In this document: positions 43,651 to 53,397 of the stretch, in pieces
Numbering within the stretch: the first letter of the stretch is position 1
How the letters are laid out: every line of letters starts with the position of its first letter
Assembly (NCBI GenBank): GCA_031216915.1
Contig: CM062297.1
Coordinates: forward strand, 182,784,083-182,848,082
Length of the DNA: 64,000 bases
Direction: 5' to 3'
From: Pictodentalium vernedei
Lineage: Eukaryota > Mollusca > Scaphopoda > Dentaliida > Dentaliidae
The notes under the pieces: model-generated
Database searches by the model: none
Told to the model about the DNA's origin: nothing
Seen by the model: only the letters and a program-made list of their open reading frames with translations
Translations under genes and position numbers: made by a program

Positions 43651-43739
43651 TGATTCATGAACGTATTTATTTGTAAAGTTGATAGAATCTTAGACAAAAT
43701 TTGCAGAAAAGATCTACTATAGAAGGGGTGGTATCCAGG

Positions 43740-43945
43740 GTGAACCGTTTACCCAAATCTAGCAGTACTAATGCATTATTCACACAAATCTTCGTTCAAA
43801 TTTTATGACCCCTCATTGGAACACACGCATTCAGCTCATTCCAACAAAGGTCATATGCCATGTTTTCGAGACAAAGGAATAAAAATTTTAGTTATTCATG
43901 AAATTTTTAGGCAACTGTTGTCTGTTATTCACATTGCTTCATGAA
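43740..43945. mobile_element. T1-beta, decayed copy
   Basis: 'gaaccgtttacccaaatc' at left, 'cattattcacacaaatc', and core 'atgacccctcattggaacac' / 'agctcattccaacaaaggtc'. The right terminus is lost. Confidence 0.55.
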
Positions 43946-44035
43946 ATTTCAGTACTTTTAGAAGTTACCTCAGTAATCAAGGGTTAATTCCCCTTAATTA
44001 AATGTCGCCTCTAAAAAACAACCACTTTGCATATC

Positions 44036-44380
44036 TTACCTTTTTACCAGCATAACTGCCAAAACTTCTCAGCATTCTTCGCAAAAATCGCTATTCAAAT
44101 TTTAATTTTTGTCTCTTAAACATACATGTACTTATCGCTTGTAAATACCCCATTGGAATGAGCTTTTTGAGCTCATTCCAATGAGAGGTCGCACACCATG
44201 CTTTTTGAGTCAAAAAAGCAATTTTTTTAGTTATTCCAGAATTTCGTACGTAAAACACAGCTTTATGACTTCACATTAAAATGAGCTCTCTAAGCTTGTT
44301 CCAATCAACATTCACGCACTATGTCTTTCACACAAAAAATAAAATTTTCCATTTCTTCAGGAATTTTGTTTGCAAGAACA
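44036..44380. mobile_element. Two overlapping decayed T1-beta copies
   Basis: First: 'ccagcataactgccaaaac' with core 'ccattggaatgagctttttg' / 'gagctcattccaatgag' (44150-44190). Second, from about 44262: 'aaaatgagctctctaagctt' with 'gttccaatcaac'. Ends absent. Confidence 0.5.
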
Positions 44381-44387
44381 CTCTTAC

Positions 44388-44460
44388 CCCCCCCCCCCCC
44401 CCCCACAAACACACACACACAAACACACACACACACACACAAACAGAGACACACACACCT
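44388..44460 (+). repeat. Poly-C and (AC)n tract
   Basis: A run of about 17 C then AC repeats with interruptions. Low complexity only. Confidence 0.9.
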
Positions 44461-44561
44461 AAAAGTTCGTCAGCAAAAAAACAGTTACTTCAATTTTTAA
44501 ATGCATTATAGGAACAACTTGCCTAATCAAATTTAAATACTTTTGCATCATTCTGTATCTA

Positions 44562-44762
44562 GAACAAACCATTTACCATATCTTTACGCAAAATTCTCCA
44601 GCATCATTCACAAAAAACACCATTATTTATATATTCACATTTCTGTCTCAAAAATATACCTGATCTTCCCATACCCCTATTGGAATAAGCTGTTTGAGCT
44701 TGTTCCAATGATGATAAAAAAAAATAAAATTTGTGAAAATTTTTGTTTTCTTGCATGCAAAT
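44562..44762. mobile_element. T1-beta, decayed copy
   Basis: 'accatttaccatatcttta', 'catcattcacaaaaaac', 'tctgtctcaaaaatatacc' and core 'attggaataagctgtttgag' / 'cttgttccaatgatg'. A fourth worn copy inside HX-1 copy 2. Confidence 0.5.
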
Positions 44763-45449
44763 ATATACATGTAGCACATGGAAGATATCCACAGTTGGGG
44801 AGAGATGTCCAAGGCTATCTCTTCACATTCCTTGTTTGTGCTTCATGCTAAACCAGTTTGTCTGCAGAGATAAATTTGCTTTATTAAAAATCATTGGAGA
44901 TTGGCCACACACCAATGATTTTAAATAAAACTAATTTTAGGTAACAAATGTTGAACTTCAAACAAAATCTATCACTCAACCAGTTAATGTTGATGAGGCA
45001 TGACATGCTGAAGGTGACCTAAAATACTTCTTAGAGTCACTTTGTCAGGTGAGCGATTAAGGCCACGTGGGGCCTCTTGTTTGGTGTTACTTTCAGCACT
45101 GTAAGTGCAAATGCCAATACAGCTCGGGCTAGAGGCCGTATTTATGAACCGATCTTTACGAAACTTCTTGGGTACCTTTGGTATCACCGTGGGACGAGAA
45201 CGGGTGTTTTGGTGTCCGGTCCGAAATTCAAGATGGCCGATGGCAGCCATTTTGTACAAAATTTGGTGCAATCAGATTTTTGCACAGAACTTCCATATGA
45301 AAGCGCTGATTTGAATAATTTTTTGTGTGAATGTTTAGTACCATGGGATACATCACATATAATACGGGTTTTTTTCTCGTGCAGAAATTATGCAAATTAG
45401 ATGAACTTTGATTTTTTCAGTGCAACTTACACACAGTAAGTACACATGT

Positions 45450-47253
45450 CAATACCAGGCCTCGACAATTGAGGCGAATGGTCGTACCATTCGCCTGGAG
45501 GTTACGCAAACATAAAAACCCGCGGACGTCCGATTAATCAAAATCATAAATCGGTTAACCATTTTTTTGAAATTATCAAAGTCCGAACGTTCGCGGTATG
45601 GTATTCGGATAAGTGTGTGAGACAGAGAATTGTGAATCTGCGGTGAACTAGTTCGATTAATGGATTTCTGGGGCTCTTAATTTCGAGAACTTTTCTTGCG
45701 TAGGTCAACTGTATAACACTGGTCGAATGGATGTTTTTTTCACGATGCATCCGCAGTTGGTTCTGATCATTTTCGTTCAAAAGTTGAAAAAAACGGTGTT
45801 TGGTATTTCTAACAACAATCTGCTTTCTCTTTGAAAAAATTAGTCTTTCGCTAAAAATAAAATCACATCGAAACTTTTTTGGTGAATTTTATTATTTTAA
45901 AAACGTGGTGAAGTTTATCTGAGGAAAATTGATGACTTACACTTCAGACGAATCCCGCATGTGTTGTGAATGGGTCCAGGTCATTTCGTCCCCGGGACGA
46001 TTCGTCCGCTACTTGGTCTGTATGCATGTTCATCAAATCTGTTTTGTGGCAATTTGTTGACAAATGCCTTCGGGCATTCTCCAATAAACTGTCCAGGCCT
46101 GAGGATTTCTCGGTAACGATCGTAACTACAGTCAACACGGTCAGATGCTCAAAATTCAATTCATGCATTTTTATCAAGAACATGATCCAAGGGAAGTAAT
46201 CAAATTAACTCGCAAAGCATTTGAAGTATATGCAAGTGCACTTATTGGCAGAATATTATAAATAAATAAAAGCAACATTATCAATATCATCGTTATGGTT
46301 ACATCACACCCCACAAAATTTTATTTGTATTGAACCCTGGGTAAACATAAGCTCATCACAGGTTTTAATATAATAAATACATTTCTAATAAACGTTTTCA
46401 GTTATTGAATATTCCAAGTTACCGCTGTACTGCAAAGCTGACAGTACTTCAAATTTATAGAAACATTCCAACGTTTCATGGGCTAGTTAAGACACCAGCA
46501 TTGCACGTAGTGGGTTTTCCACTCAGCTGGTAGATGGCTGGTTTGGGGTTCCAGTTTTAAAACGTCCCCCGCCCGTCTTGCCACATTGTGGCAGTTTTGT
46601 TCATTCTGTTCGAGAGGAACAGGCATGAAAGTCTGAATAATTCACGAATAGGGCAAGTATCGTAATCAATCGAAGTTAAGCAATTTGCCCCCCTAAGTTA
46701 GTCACAGCCAGTGACAGGTGAGCGATTTTCAGCCACCCTGAATTTTTCAAAACACCGGGCCTGCAGCCAGATCCCTTCGGGATTTGGGTGCTATGATTCT
46801 AAGAAAAAGTTTTGGGATGAGGGCTAATAGCTAATAGCCCTCGTTAGTGGGTTAACATGGGCGATGTTATAGCCCCCGTCAATTTTTCAAACGGCTGCCG
46901 CCAGGCCTGATATTTATTGAATTTTGACTCCTATACTTGAGGTAACAGTAAACAGTCATTATGTACCAGTTGAATGATAATAAATTAACCCCAATAGTCT
47001 AGGTTCCATTGCAATAATGCTGATTTTAATGTACATCGTACCACATCTTACAATTTATTGTACTGTGTAAGTATATTCTATGGTTTAGTATATTTTAACA
47101 GTGAGTCACCATTATGATAGTGTCAGAAATCCTTGGTTAACCAACAGGTTAACAATAAAAAATTGCGTAACCCTTAAAAAAGATTAATGAACTCAAAACA
47201 CGTAACCTATTGACAGGTTAACCAAAATCCTGAATTGTCAAGGCCTGCAATAC
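45450..47253. mobile_element. C4 element, 1.8 kb, with 6-bp target duplication, nested in HX-2
   Basis: Element 45456-47247, ends CAGGCCTCGACAATTGAGG and (complement) CAGGCCTTGACAATTCAGG, flanked by CAATAC on both sides. It splits the HX-2 phrase 'caatac|ggctcgg'. Inside are the hairpin 'gcgaatggtcgtaccattcgc' less one base near 45473, 'gagggctaata'/'taatagccctc' near 46820, a CAGGCCT end at 46094, and 'ggcattctccaataaact' at 46073 shared with T4 cores. No transposase-like ORF; longest frames are about 80 codons. Confidence 0.75.
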
Positions 47254-47405
47254 GGCTCGGGCTAGAGTCTGTATTTATGAACCGATCTTCACGAAACATC
47301 TTGGGTACCTTTGTTATCACCTTGGGACGAGAACGAGTGTTTCTGGGTGTGGTCTAAAATTCAAGATGGCTGCCAGTGGCCGTTTTGTACCGAAATTAGG
47401 TCTAA

Positions 47406-47555
47406 TCAGTTTTTTGTACACAACTTCTATACGGCTCAGGCTGGAGGCTGCATTTATGAACCGATCTTTACGAAACTTCTTTTTGTACACAACTTCTATA
47501 CGGCTCAGGCTAGAGGCCGTATTTATGAACCGATCTTTACGAAACTTCTTGGGTA
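47406..47555 (+). repeat. ~73-bp tandem duplication in HX-2
   Basis: 'ttgtacacaacttctatacg' to 'gatctttacgaaacttctt' occurs twice in a row, the first with a G-rich variant 'ctggaggctgc'. Confidence 0.8.
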
Positions 47556-48390
47556 CCTTTGTTATCACCGTGGAATGAGAACGAGTGTTTTTGGGTGTGG
47601 TCCAAAATTCAAGATGGCCACCAGCAGCCATTTTGTACCAAAATTAGTGCATTCAGTCTTTTGTACAGAACTTCTGTATGAAAGTTCTGATTTGAATAAA
47701 TTTTTGTATGAATGTTTAGTAACATGGAATACATCACATATAGTACGGGTTTTTTTCTCGTGCAGAAATTATGCAAATTAGATGAACTTTGATTTATTCA
47801 GTGCTACTTATACACTGTAAGTGCACATGTCAATACGGCTCGGGCTAGAGGCTGTATTTATGAACCGATCTTCACAAAACTTCTTGGGTACCTTTGTTAT
47901 CACCTTGGGACGAGAACGAGCGTTTCTGGGTGCGGTCCAAAATTCAAGATGGCTGCCAGTGGCCATTTTGTACCGAAATTAGGTCCAATCAGTTTTTTGT
48001 CACAACTTCTACACAGCTCGTATTTGTGAACTGATCTTCACGAAACTTCTTGGGTACCTTTGTTTTCACCTTGGGACATGAACGAGTGTGTTTTGGGGTG
48101 CCTTTGTTATCACTGTGCTATGAGAACAAATATTTTGGGGTTCAGTCAGAACCACTCTGGGACTCAAAGATTTCTTTTCTAGTTTAGCATCTGACTGTCA
48201 CCTACCTTTACAATTCCTTACCTATACATTTGTTACAGGCTACGGTCAGTATTTATGTACAGACCGTTACAATACTTTATATGTACCTTTGTTAACAGGT
48301 CATTACCTTGATGTTTGTCATTGCTGTGTCACATACTATACATGTACATGTCTTAACAAGTTGAGCTACAGTGTCATTGACACTTTCATT

Positions 48391-48742
48391 GAGATGGTGA
48401 AGGCATTTCCCGAAGGTCACAGGCCTGAGCTGGGAAAGGGTTGGAGAGGTGTGCTCCCTTTAATTGGTGGGGGCATGGGGGAAAATTTTCATATTTGGAT
48501 GCTGTGGGAGCAATATCTGAGTGTTTCTACAACACCTGACATGGTCGTCAAAGGCCCCCAGATTGTGTCAGATAGTAATTTGAAGCTTGATTTGGTGGCG
48601 GGGGGCCTGAGCAAAAAGTAGGGGCCGGGGCAGACCCCCCCCCCCCCCCCCCCCACCACCACCGCCCCTGAAAGAAGGTTTATGTGTATACATTGAGCCT
48701 CACATGTTGTTGAATGTAATGCTGGTCATGGCCTCATACTCT
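48391..48742. other. Spacer with poly-C tract
   Basis: A C run at 48639-48656 follows 'ggggccggggcagac' and precedes 'accaccaccgcccctg', which looks like a decayed TE terminus. A 110-codon ORF at 48289-48621 has no recognisable domain. Confidence 0.4.
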
Positions 48743-48940
48743 TTAGTTGGTTGTGCTGGTAATTAAAGGTGTTGCCTGCTTGATGTCCACTAGATTGTTG
48801 ACGTATTTGTAGAACATCGTCAAGACGGTGTCCTTCCTTCTATCAGAGAGAGATGACCAACCAAGATTCCCAGCCATAACAGATGGGCTGACTCTTCTGT
48901 GGTAGTTGTTGTTGACCATCCACGGGCAAACATGGATCAT
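48743..48940 (-). pseudogene. LINE reverse-transcriptase C-terminal scrap
   Basis: The 65-residue minus-strand frame reads NNNYHRRVSPSVMAGNLGWS, then SLSDRRKDTVLTMFYKYVNN and LVDI. This is the pattern that follows the RT domain in CR1/L2/jockey-like non-LTR elements (a 'GW.SL..RR....L..MYK..N.LV.I' block, recalled from the family). No more of the RT is found on either side, so it is an isolated fragment. It is the only trace of an autonomous retrotransposon, a possible partner for the SINEs, though its 3' tail is not visible. Confidence 0.6.
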
Positions 48941-49136
48941 ACCCCAAACATCCCAACCCTCATTCCCACTAAACAGTTATCGACCTGAGTATATAACACA
49001 ACTGCATATTTTGATAAACAAAAGCGAAGATCCACGTAGATACTAGTCGCATGAATTCCACAACGGTTTTGGGTAGCGGATGGTTAAACTTTGCTATCAA
49101 ACTTATGTGTATATCTGAATTTCAAAATATTATTAT

Positions 49137-49537
49137 GGTCTAAGAATGTCAAGAATCTGTTTTTCTGGCCCTCCCGCATGGTCCTTTTGGCTGTCACATG
49201 CTCTCTTTTTAGAGCCAAGACAAAGATTAAATGGTTTATGTCTGATATTTTAATAAAATTGATAAATTAGTCCCTTGGGTGGAACAAGGCTTTGCAATGC
49301 TTTGGCATTGCAAAGCCTTCTTGCACTCAAGGAATGAAATACACCATCACCCATGCTATTCTGTAGATTATGAGGTCTAAAACATAAAACAAACCAAGAA
49401 CATGAACTTTTGATGGCAAAGAAATAATTACAAAAATAAAAAAAAAAATAAAAAAAAACATCTGCCCACATGCAAATTTACAAAAAAATGTCCCTAGAAA
49501 CAAAAGATCTACTTTGTTTGGCCTAATTTGCTTATTT
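49137..49537 (+). mobile_element. G1 MITE, copy 2
   Basis: 'ctggccctcccgcatggtcc' at left, 'gatctactttgtttggccta' at right. The core 'aaggctttgcaatgc' / 'gcattgcaaagcctt' is preserved (49287-49321). A-rich runs at 49434-49460. Confidence 0.8.
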
Positions 49538-49735
49538 TATCGTGATCTGACCTTTTTTCCAGCTATTAAACTTGTACTATAAAAGGGGTAAAGCATGACC
49601 ATTCCATAGCACTCCAAATTTTCCAAAACTTGGTGCAGCTGTTCTCCTGTATTCCTGCTAAAGCATTGCACATGGCCCCTTGATGCACTCAAGAGATGAA
49701 TTGTCTGTCTACATTTCTTCGAATGATTCAATTTA

Positions 49736-49990
49736 ATTGGGTTTTAATGGTTATTTCTCCTTGTGGGAACCCAGGGAAGTGAATCATTACATGATTACGG
49801 TAGTAAACAAACTTTATTTTACTTGTAAAATAGGTCCTAGTCACCAGTGTCTAGGGTGGAAGTCCTCCCAAGTGGGCAACATGGGTACAAATGATTGGCG
49901 GGACTTTATATCCATGTTGCAGTCATCATCAGCCATTGCGCAGAAATATGTGACCTTAAACACCAAAAATTCAATAAATAATAAATGGTT
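49736..49990 (+). mobile_element. Repeat C, near full length
   Basis: 'ccttgtgggaacccagggaa', 'aataggtcctagtcaccag', 'gtggaagtcctcccaagtg', and the 3' end 'gccattgcgcagaaatatg' then 'gtgaccttaaacacc' with a short A/T tail. Confidence 0.8.
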
Positions 49991-50007
49991 ATTTCAGTAA
50001 AATTCTA

Positions 50008-50256
50008 TTAAACCTTTATCTGACGAATCGCCCACATCTGCCCGTGTAATATGCAAATTGAGCAGTTGAAAAAATTAAATTTTTCAAAATATTTCACCAA
50101 AACCATATCATGTGACCCCTCATTGGAATGAGCTCATTGAGCTCGTTCCAATGAGGGGTCACAGGATATGGTTTTGTTGAAATTTTTTGAAAAAATTAAA
50201 AAAATGATATTTAAAATAATAAATTTTGATATAGTCTGCGTTGGGTAAAGGATTAA
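50008..50256. mobile_element. T1 MITE (alpha arms)
   Basis: TTAA at both ends, termini ACCTTTATCTGACGAATCG and GCGTTGGGTAAAGGA. Core palindrome 'gtgacccctcattggaatga' / 'cgttccaatgaggggtcac' with outer 'accatatcat' / 'gatatggt'. It sits about 20 bp downstream of repeat C. Confidence 0.85.
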
Positions 50257-50950
50257 ATAATGATTCAAAATGTTTATGTCATTGGAGACTACTTTTTGGT
50301 AGAGAGGCCTGACGAAACAAGACATTATTTTCAACAATGTATTTCAAAGTCTTTTCTAAAGTGCTTTAATTTTGTTTCAAAATCAATTTAGGCATCTTAT
50401 ATCAGGTTTTGGATCAAGTGATAAATGAAATCTTCAACCTGTCCATTGTTTGAATTAAAATTTACAAAGTCGTCCTGTAAATAGGATTTCAACCTTGCCA
50501 AATCCTCTCCAGATCTCTGTACAGAACTCATTTCGTAAATTTCACAACTACATTGGGAATCCTTGGAAATCATGTGAACTCAGTTTAGCTACTGAAAATT
50601 CTCAAGTGACAAGGTCAGTAGAAAGAATGTTTCTCTTGTAATATATATATATGTAAGTATAGAAGATCACAATGTCTGAAGCTGCTATTAATATTGAGCA
50701 CATGTCTTAGGGGTTTTTTTCCCTGTGTTCACAACTTGTAACTATTCAATGGGTCTGACATTTTGCTTTTAGTTCAAACACTTCAGAGTATGAAATTCCA
50801 AAGATGGGTTCCAACATATGAAAATGATTGTATGGAAATGTCAGGAGTTGATTTCAAGTCAACCAAAAATATATAGTCAGACATGTCATGTATTGTGATG
50901 ACATTAGTGAAATGAAACAAATGTGTTGCTTAATTTTTTTCTTCACAGTT
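50257..50950. other. Unassigned AT-rich stretch
   Basis: A short (AT)n at 50640-50652. No gene, RNA or repeat end recognised. Confidence 0.5.
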
Positions 50951-51617
50951 TTAACCCTTTACCCAATGCAGAGGGGGCGCGGTGGCGTTGCGGTAACCGG
51001 TTCTCGTCAGATCACCGACGTTAAGCAACGTCGAGCCCGGTTAGTCCTCGGATGGGTGACCGTCTGAGCGATCGATTCAGACTCCCACATTGTGTCCTTG
51101 CACTTAACCCCAATTGTCCACATGGGGGCATGATGACGCCGTGTACTAAGGCGTACTGCACATCGATGGTGCGCATGTCTTCAACCAATCTAACCCTGCC
51201 TGTGCTGCAGTGTGGAGTTACGATGTTGGGGAGCTGGCAGCTGCTTGTCGTTGCGTGGTGGTTCTCTCCAGGTACTCCGGCTTCCTCCACCCATAAAACT
51301 GTCACGGTCACGGTTAGCCATTGTGCATAAGTATGTGACCTTACACACCAATAAATAAATAAATAAATAATAATAAATAAATAAATATACCCAACGCACA
51401 TGCTATCAAAATGTATTATTTTAAATATCATTTTTCAAAAAAATTGAACAAAACCATATCATGTGACCCCTCATTGGAACGAGCTCGATGAGCTCGTTCC
51501 AACTAGGGGTCACATGATGTGGTTTTGTTGAAATTTTTTGAAAAATAATACTTTTTCAATTGCTGGATTTGCATATTACGTGGGCGGATGCGGCCGATTC
51601 GTTGGGTAAAGAGTTAA
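50951..51617. mobile_element. T1 MITE (alpha arms) interrupted by a SINE-5S
   Basis: TTAA at 50951-50954 and 51614-51617. Left end CCCTTTACCCAATGCA is split from 'catgctatcaaaatg' by the SINE; the right end is TTCGTTGGGTAAAGA. Core palindrome 'ctcattggaacgagctc' / 'gagctcgttccaactag'. Confidence 0.88.
50971..51387 (+). mobile_element. SINE-5S with SINE-B tail, full length
   Basis: The head contains 'ctcgtcagatcaccgacg', 'ttaagcaacgtcgagccc', 'ggttagtcctcggatgg' and 'gtgaccgtctgag', closely matching the 5S rRNA internal control region. The body is that of the tRNA SINEs and the tail is SINE-B ('gtgaccttacacaccaat' + AATA). Target duplication TACCCAATGCA / TACCCAACGCA (50960-50970, 51388-51398). 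Confidence 0.92.
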
Positions 51618-52008
51618 GAAACAGATCCATGTCAGTTTTTAAATGGAGGATCTACACTGAGTCCCCCATTTATATCAAAATTTACAAAATGAGTTTAGTA
51701 ATTTAATGGACAAGTTTTATAAATTTTGCATTGAGTAAATTAGTTCTTACTGAATAAAATTTTGTAAATTTCATGGGATGAGTTGAAAATTCTGCTTATT
51801 ATATGATTTGAAAATCCCATAAAAGACTCTTGAATGGAACAAGAAACAAGCAGCAGCTTTTATAAGACCTTGTCCACAGTGCCGTGTTAGGAAATAGTCC
51901 CCGATAAAGAATAGATTGCACAGTATTTAATGACACAAATTTAAATGAACCCTGAGTCTGAAATCTACAATTGTTCTCCAGCACTTGATGATGAGCAGTG
52001 CACTACTT
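51618..52008. other. Unassigned spacer
   Basis: Around 51650-51780 'aaatttacaaaatgag' and 'attttgtaaatttcat' form a weak inverted repeat. Nothing else. Confidence 0.45.
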
Positions 52009-52010
52009 TC

Positions 52011-52191
52011 ACCTGCCCAATAATAGTGATGGCTGAGTAACAGTGATGGTAATAATAGTGATGATAAGGACATTTGATTTGAAATAATAATAGTGATGGC
52101 TTTTTGCCTCTATTCCTCACTGCCAAATAATAGTGATTTTCTCCAAAATTAATAATGGTATTGACACTATTATTAGGCAGGTGAGAGTACC
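52011..52191. mobile_element. Small inverted-repeat element with AATAATAGTGAT motifs
   Basis: Ends CACCTGCCCAATAATAGTG and CACTATTATTAGGCAGGTG. The motif 'aatagtgatg' recurs five times inside. No target duplication found; 181 bp, non-coding. Confidence 0.6.
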
Positions 52192-52229
52192 ATTTTTAAT
52201 GAATGGGCTTAATACCCAAAAGAAGTATC

Positions 52230-53272
52230 AGTTATTTATGAAGGGATTTCATTGTAACTTGGTAGGATGACTCTGTATATGGTCTAGATGAGAATGACCC
52301 CTTTTGGCCACGATCGGTCAACTGTGATGACTGCGCATGCTCAACACCCGAAAACCTTTAGCACAGTCTATAGGTCGTATTTATGATGGGATTTTATTGT
52401 AGCTTGGTAGGATGACTCTGTATAATGTCTGGATGAGAACATCCTATTTTGGTTGGGTTCGGTCAACTGTGATGGCCACAGGTTCACGTTACCTAGTTTC
52501 CTTTATCACAGTCTACAGCTTGCATTTATGAAGGGATTTCATTGCAAATATGTAAGATGACTCAGTATAATGTCCAGATGAGAATGTCATATTTTGGCCA
52601 TGATCGGTCAACCGTGATGACTGTATGGCAGGTGACCCAGATTTGTTTTGCACAGTCTACAGTTCATATTTATGAAGCGATTCATTGTAACTTGGAAGGA
52701 TAACTCAGTATGATGTCTAGATGAGACTGTCCTGTTTTCGTGACGATCAGTCAGACATTACTGCCGCCTGGTCACGTGACCTAGATTCCTTTAGCACTAT
52801 CTATAGGTTGTTTTTATGAAGGGATTTGGTTGTAACTTGGTAGGACAACTTGGTATGATATCTAGATGAGACTCTCCTATTTTGATCATGATCAGTCAAC
52901 CCTGACTGCCAAATTGTCATGTGACCTAGATTCCTTTAGCAAAGTCTACGAGTTATATTTATGAAGGGATTTCATTGTAACTTGGTAGGATGACTCATTT
53001 TGGAATGATTTTACTGTAACTTGTTAACTTTGGTTGACATACATTAACTTTGAGGGCCACATTAACCCAGGCCTCAGTTCTTTAGTACAGTCGACACCTC
53101 AAATTATTCTTATTGAAAACATAGCATAAAGGGAACAGAAATTAACACATTCTCAGTTATCACAATTCTTGTCTTATTTCATAATACTTTCATAAACATT
53201 GCACATTATCCTTTTCATCAAACACTACACACAGTCAAGTTAAGCTACAGTGTCATTGACACATTCATTAAC
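52230..53272 (+). mobile_element. HX-2-type element, left end missing
   Basis: Six ~147-bp units with 'tatttatgaagggatttcat', 'tggtaggatgactc', 'tagatgagaatg' and 'atcggtcaac' (52235, 52378, 52523, 52669 and on), then a unique stretch, then the HX-2 right end 'caagttaagctacagtgtc' + 'attgacacattcatt'. The units are unlike those of the other HX-2 copies. Confidence 0.6.
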
Positions 53273-53397
53273 TTTTTTAGGGCTTTTGCTATTTTTTTTA
53301 TGAAATCTAGGCTCACTGATGTAAGTGGGTATTGACCACATCACAACCCAATCGTGAAAGAGACCAATTTTGTAATAACATTACACTGTACATGTGC

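Larger units (their letters stand above)
40501..45081 (+). mobile_element. HX-1, copy 2, nested in HX-2
   Basis: Left hairpin AGCTCACCTGAGC / 'gctcaaggggagct', a (TCCGTCG)n-like stretch at 40548-40596, leader 40756-41240 nearly identical to 10456-10933, array, and right end GTCAGGTGAGCGATT then 'aggccacgtggggcct' and 'cttgttt'. The HX-2 sequence resumes right after, with a T at each junction and no convincing target duplication. Confidence 0.7.
40120..48390 (+). mobile_element. HX-2 hairpin/tandem-unit element, large nested copy
   Basis: Left hairpin AGCTCAACTTTGGC / GCCAAATTTGAGCT, then 'gtccatctgttcgtctgtcc' and units beginning 'tacggctcgggctagaggcc'. The right end at 48356-48390 is 'caagttgagct' then the small palindrome AGTGTCATTGACACT and 'ttcatt', the same as at 54335-54369. 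Units lie at 40198, 45117, 47250 and 47833, with partial ones at 47441, 47505 and 48010. HX-1 (40501-45081) and C4 (45456-47247) are inserted, so the native part is about 1.9 kb. Confidence 0.65.

Noticed and set aside
48289..48621. 110-codon ORF as a gene
   Set aside because: It starts in the HX-2 right end, and the rest lacks any recognisable motif.
50971..51100. 5S rRNA gene
   Set aside because: Only the internal promoter part resembles 5S; it is fused to a SINE body and AATA tail and flanked by a target duplication.
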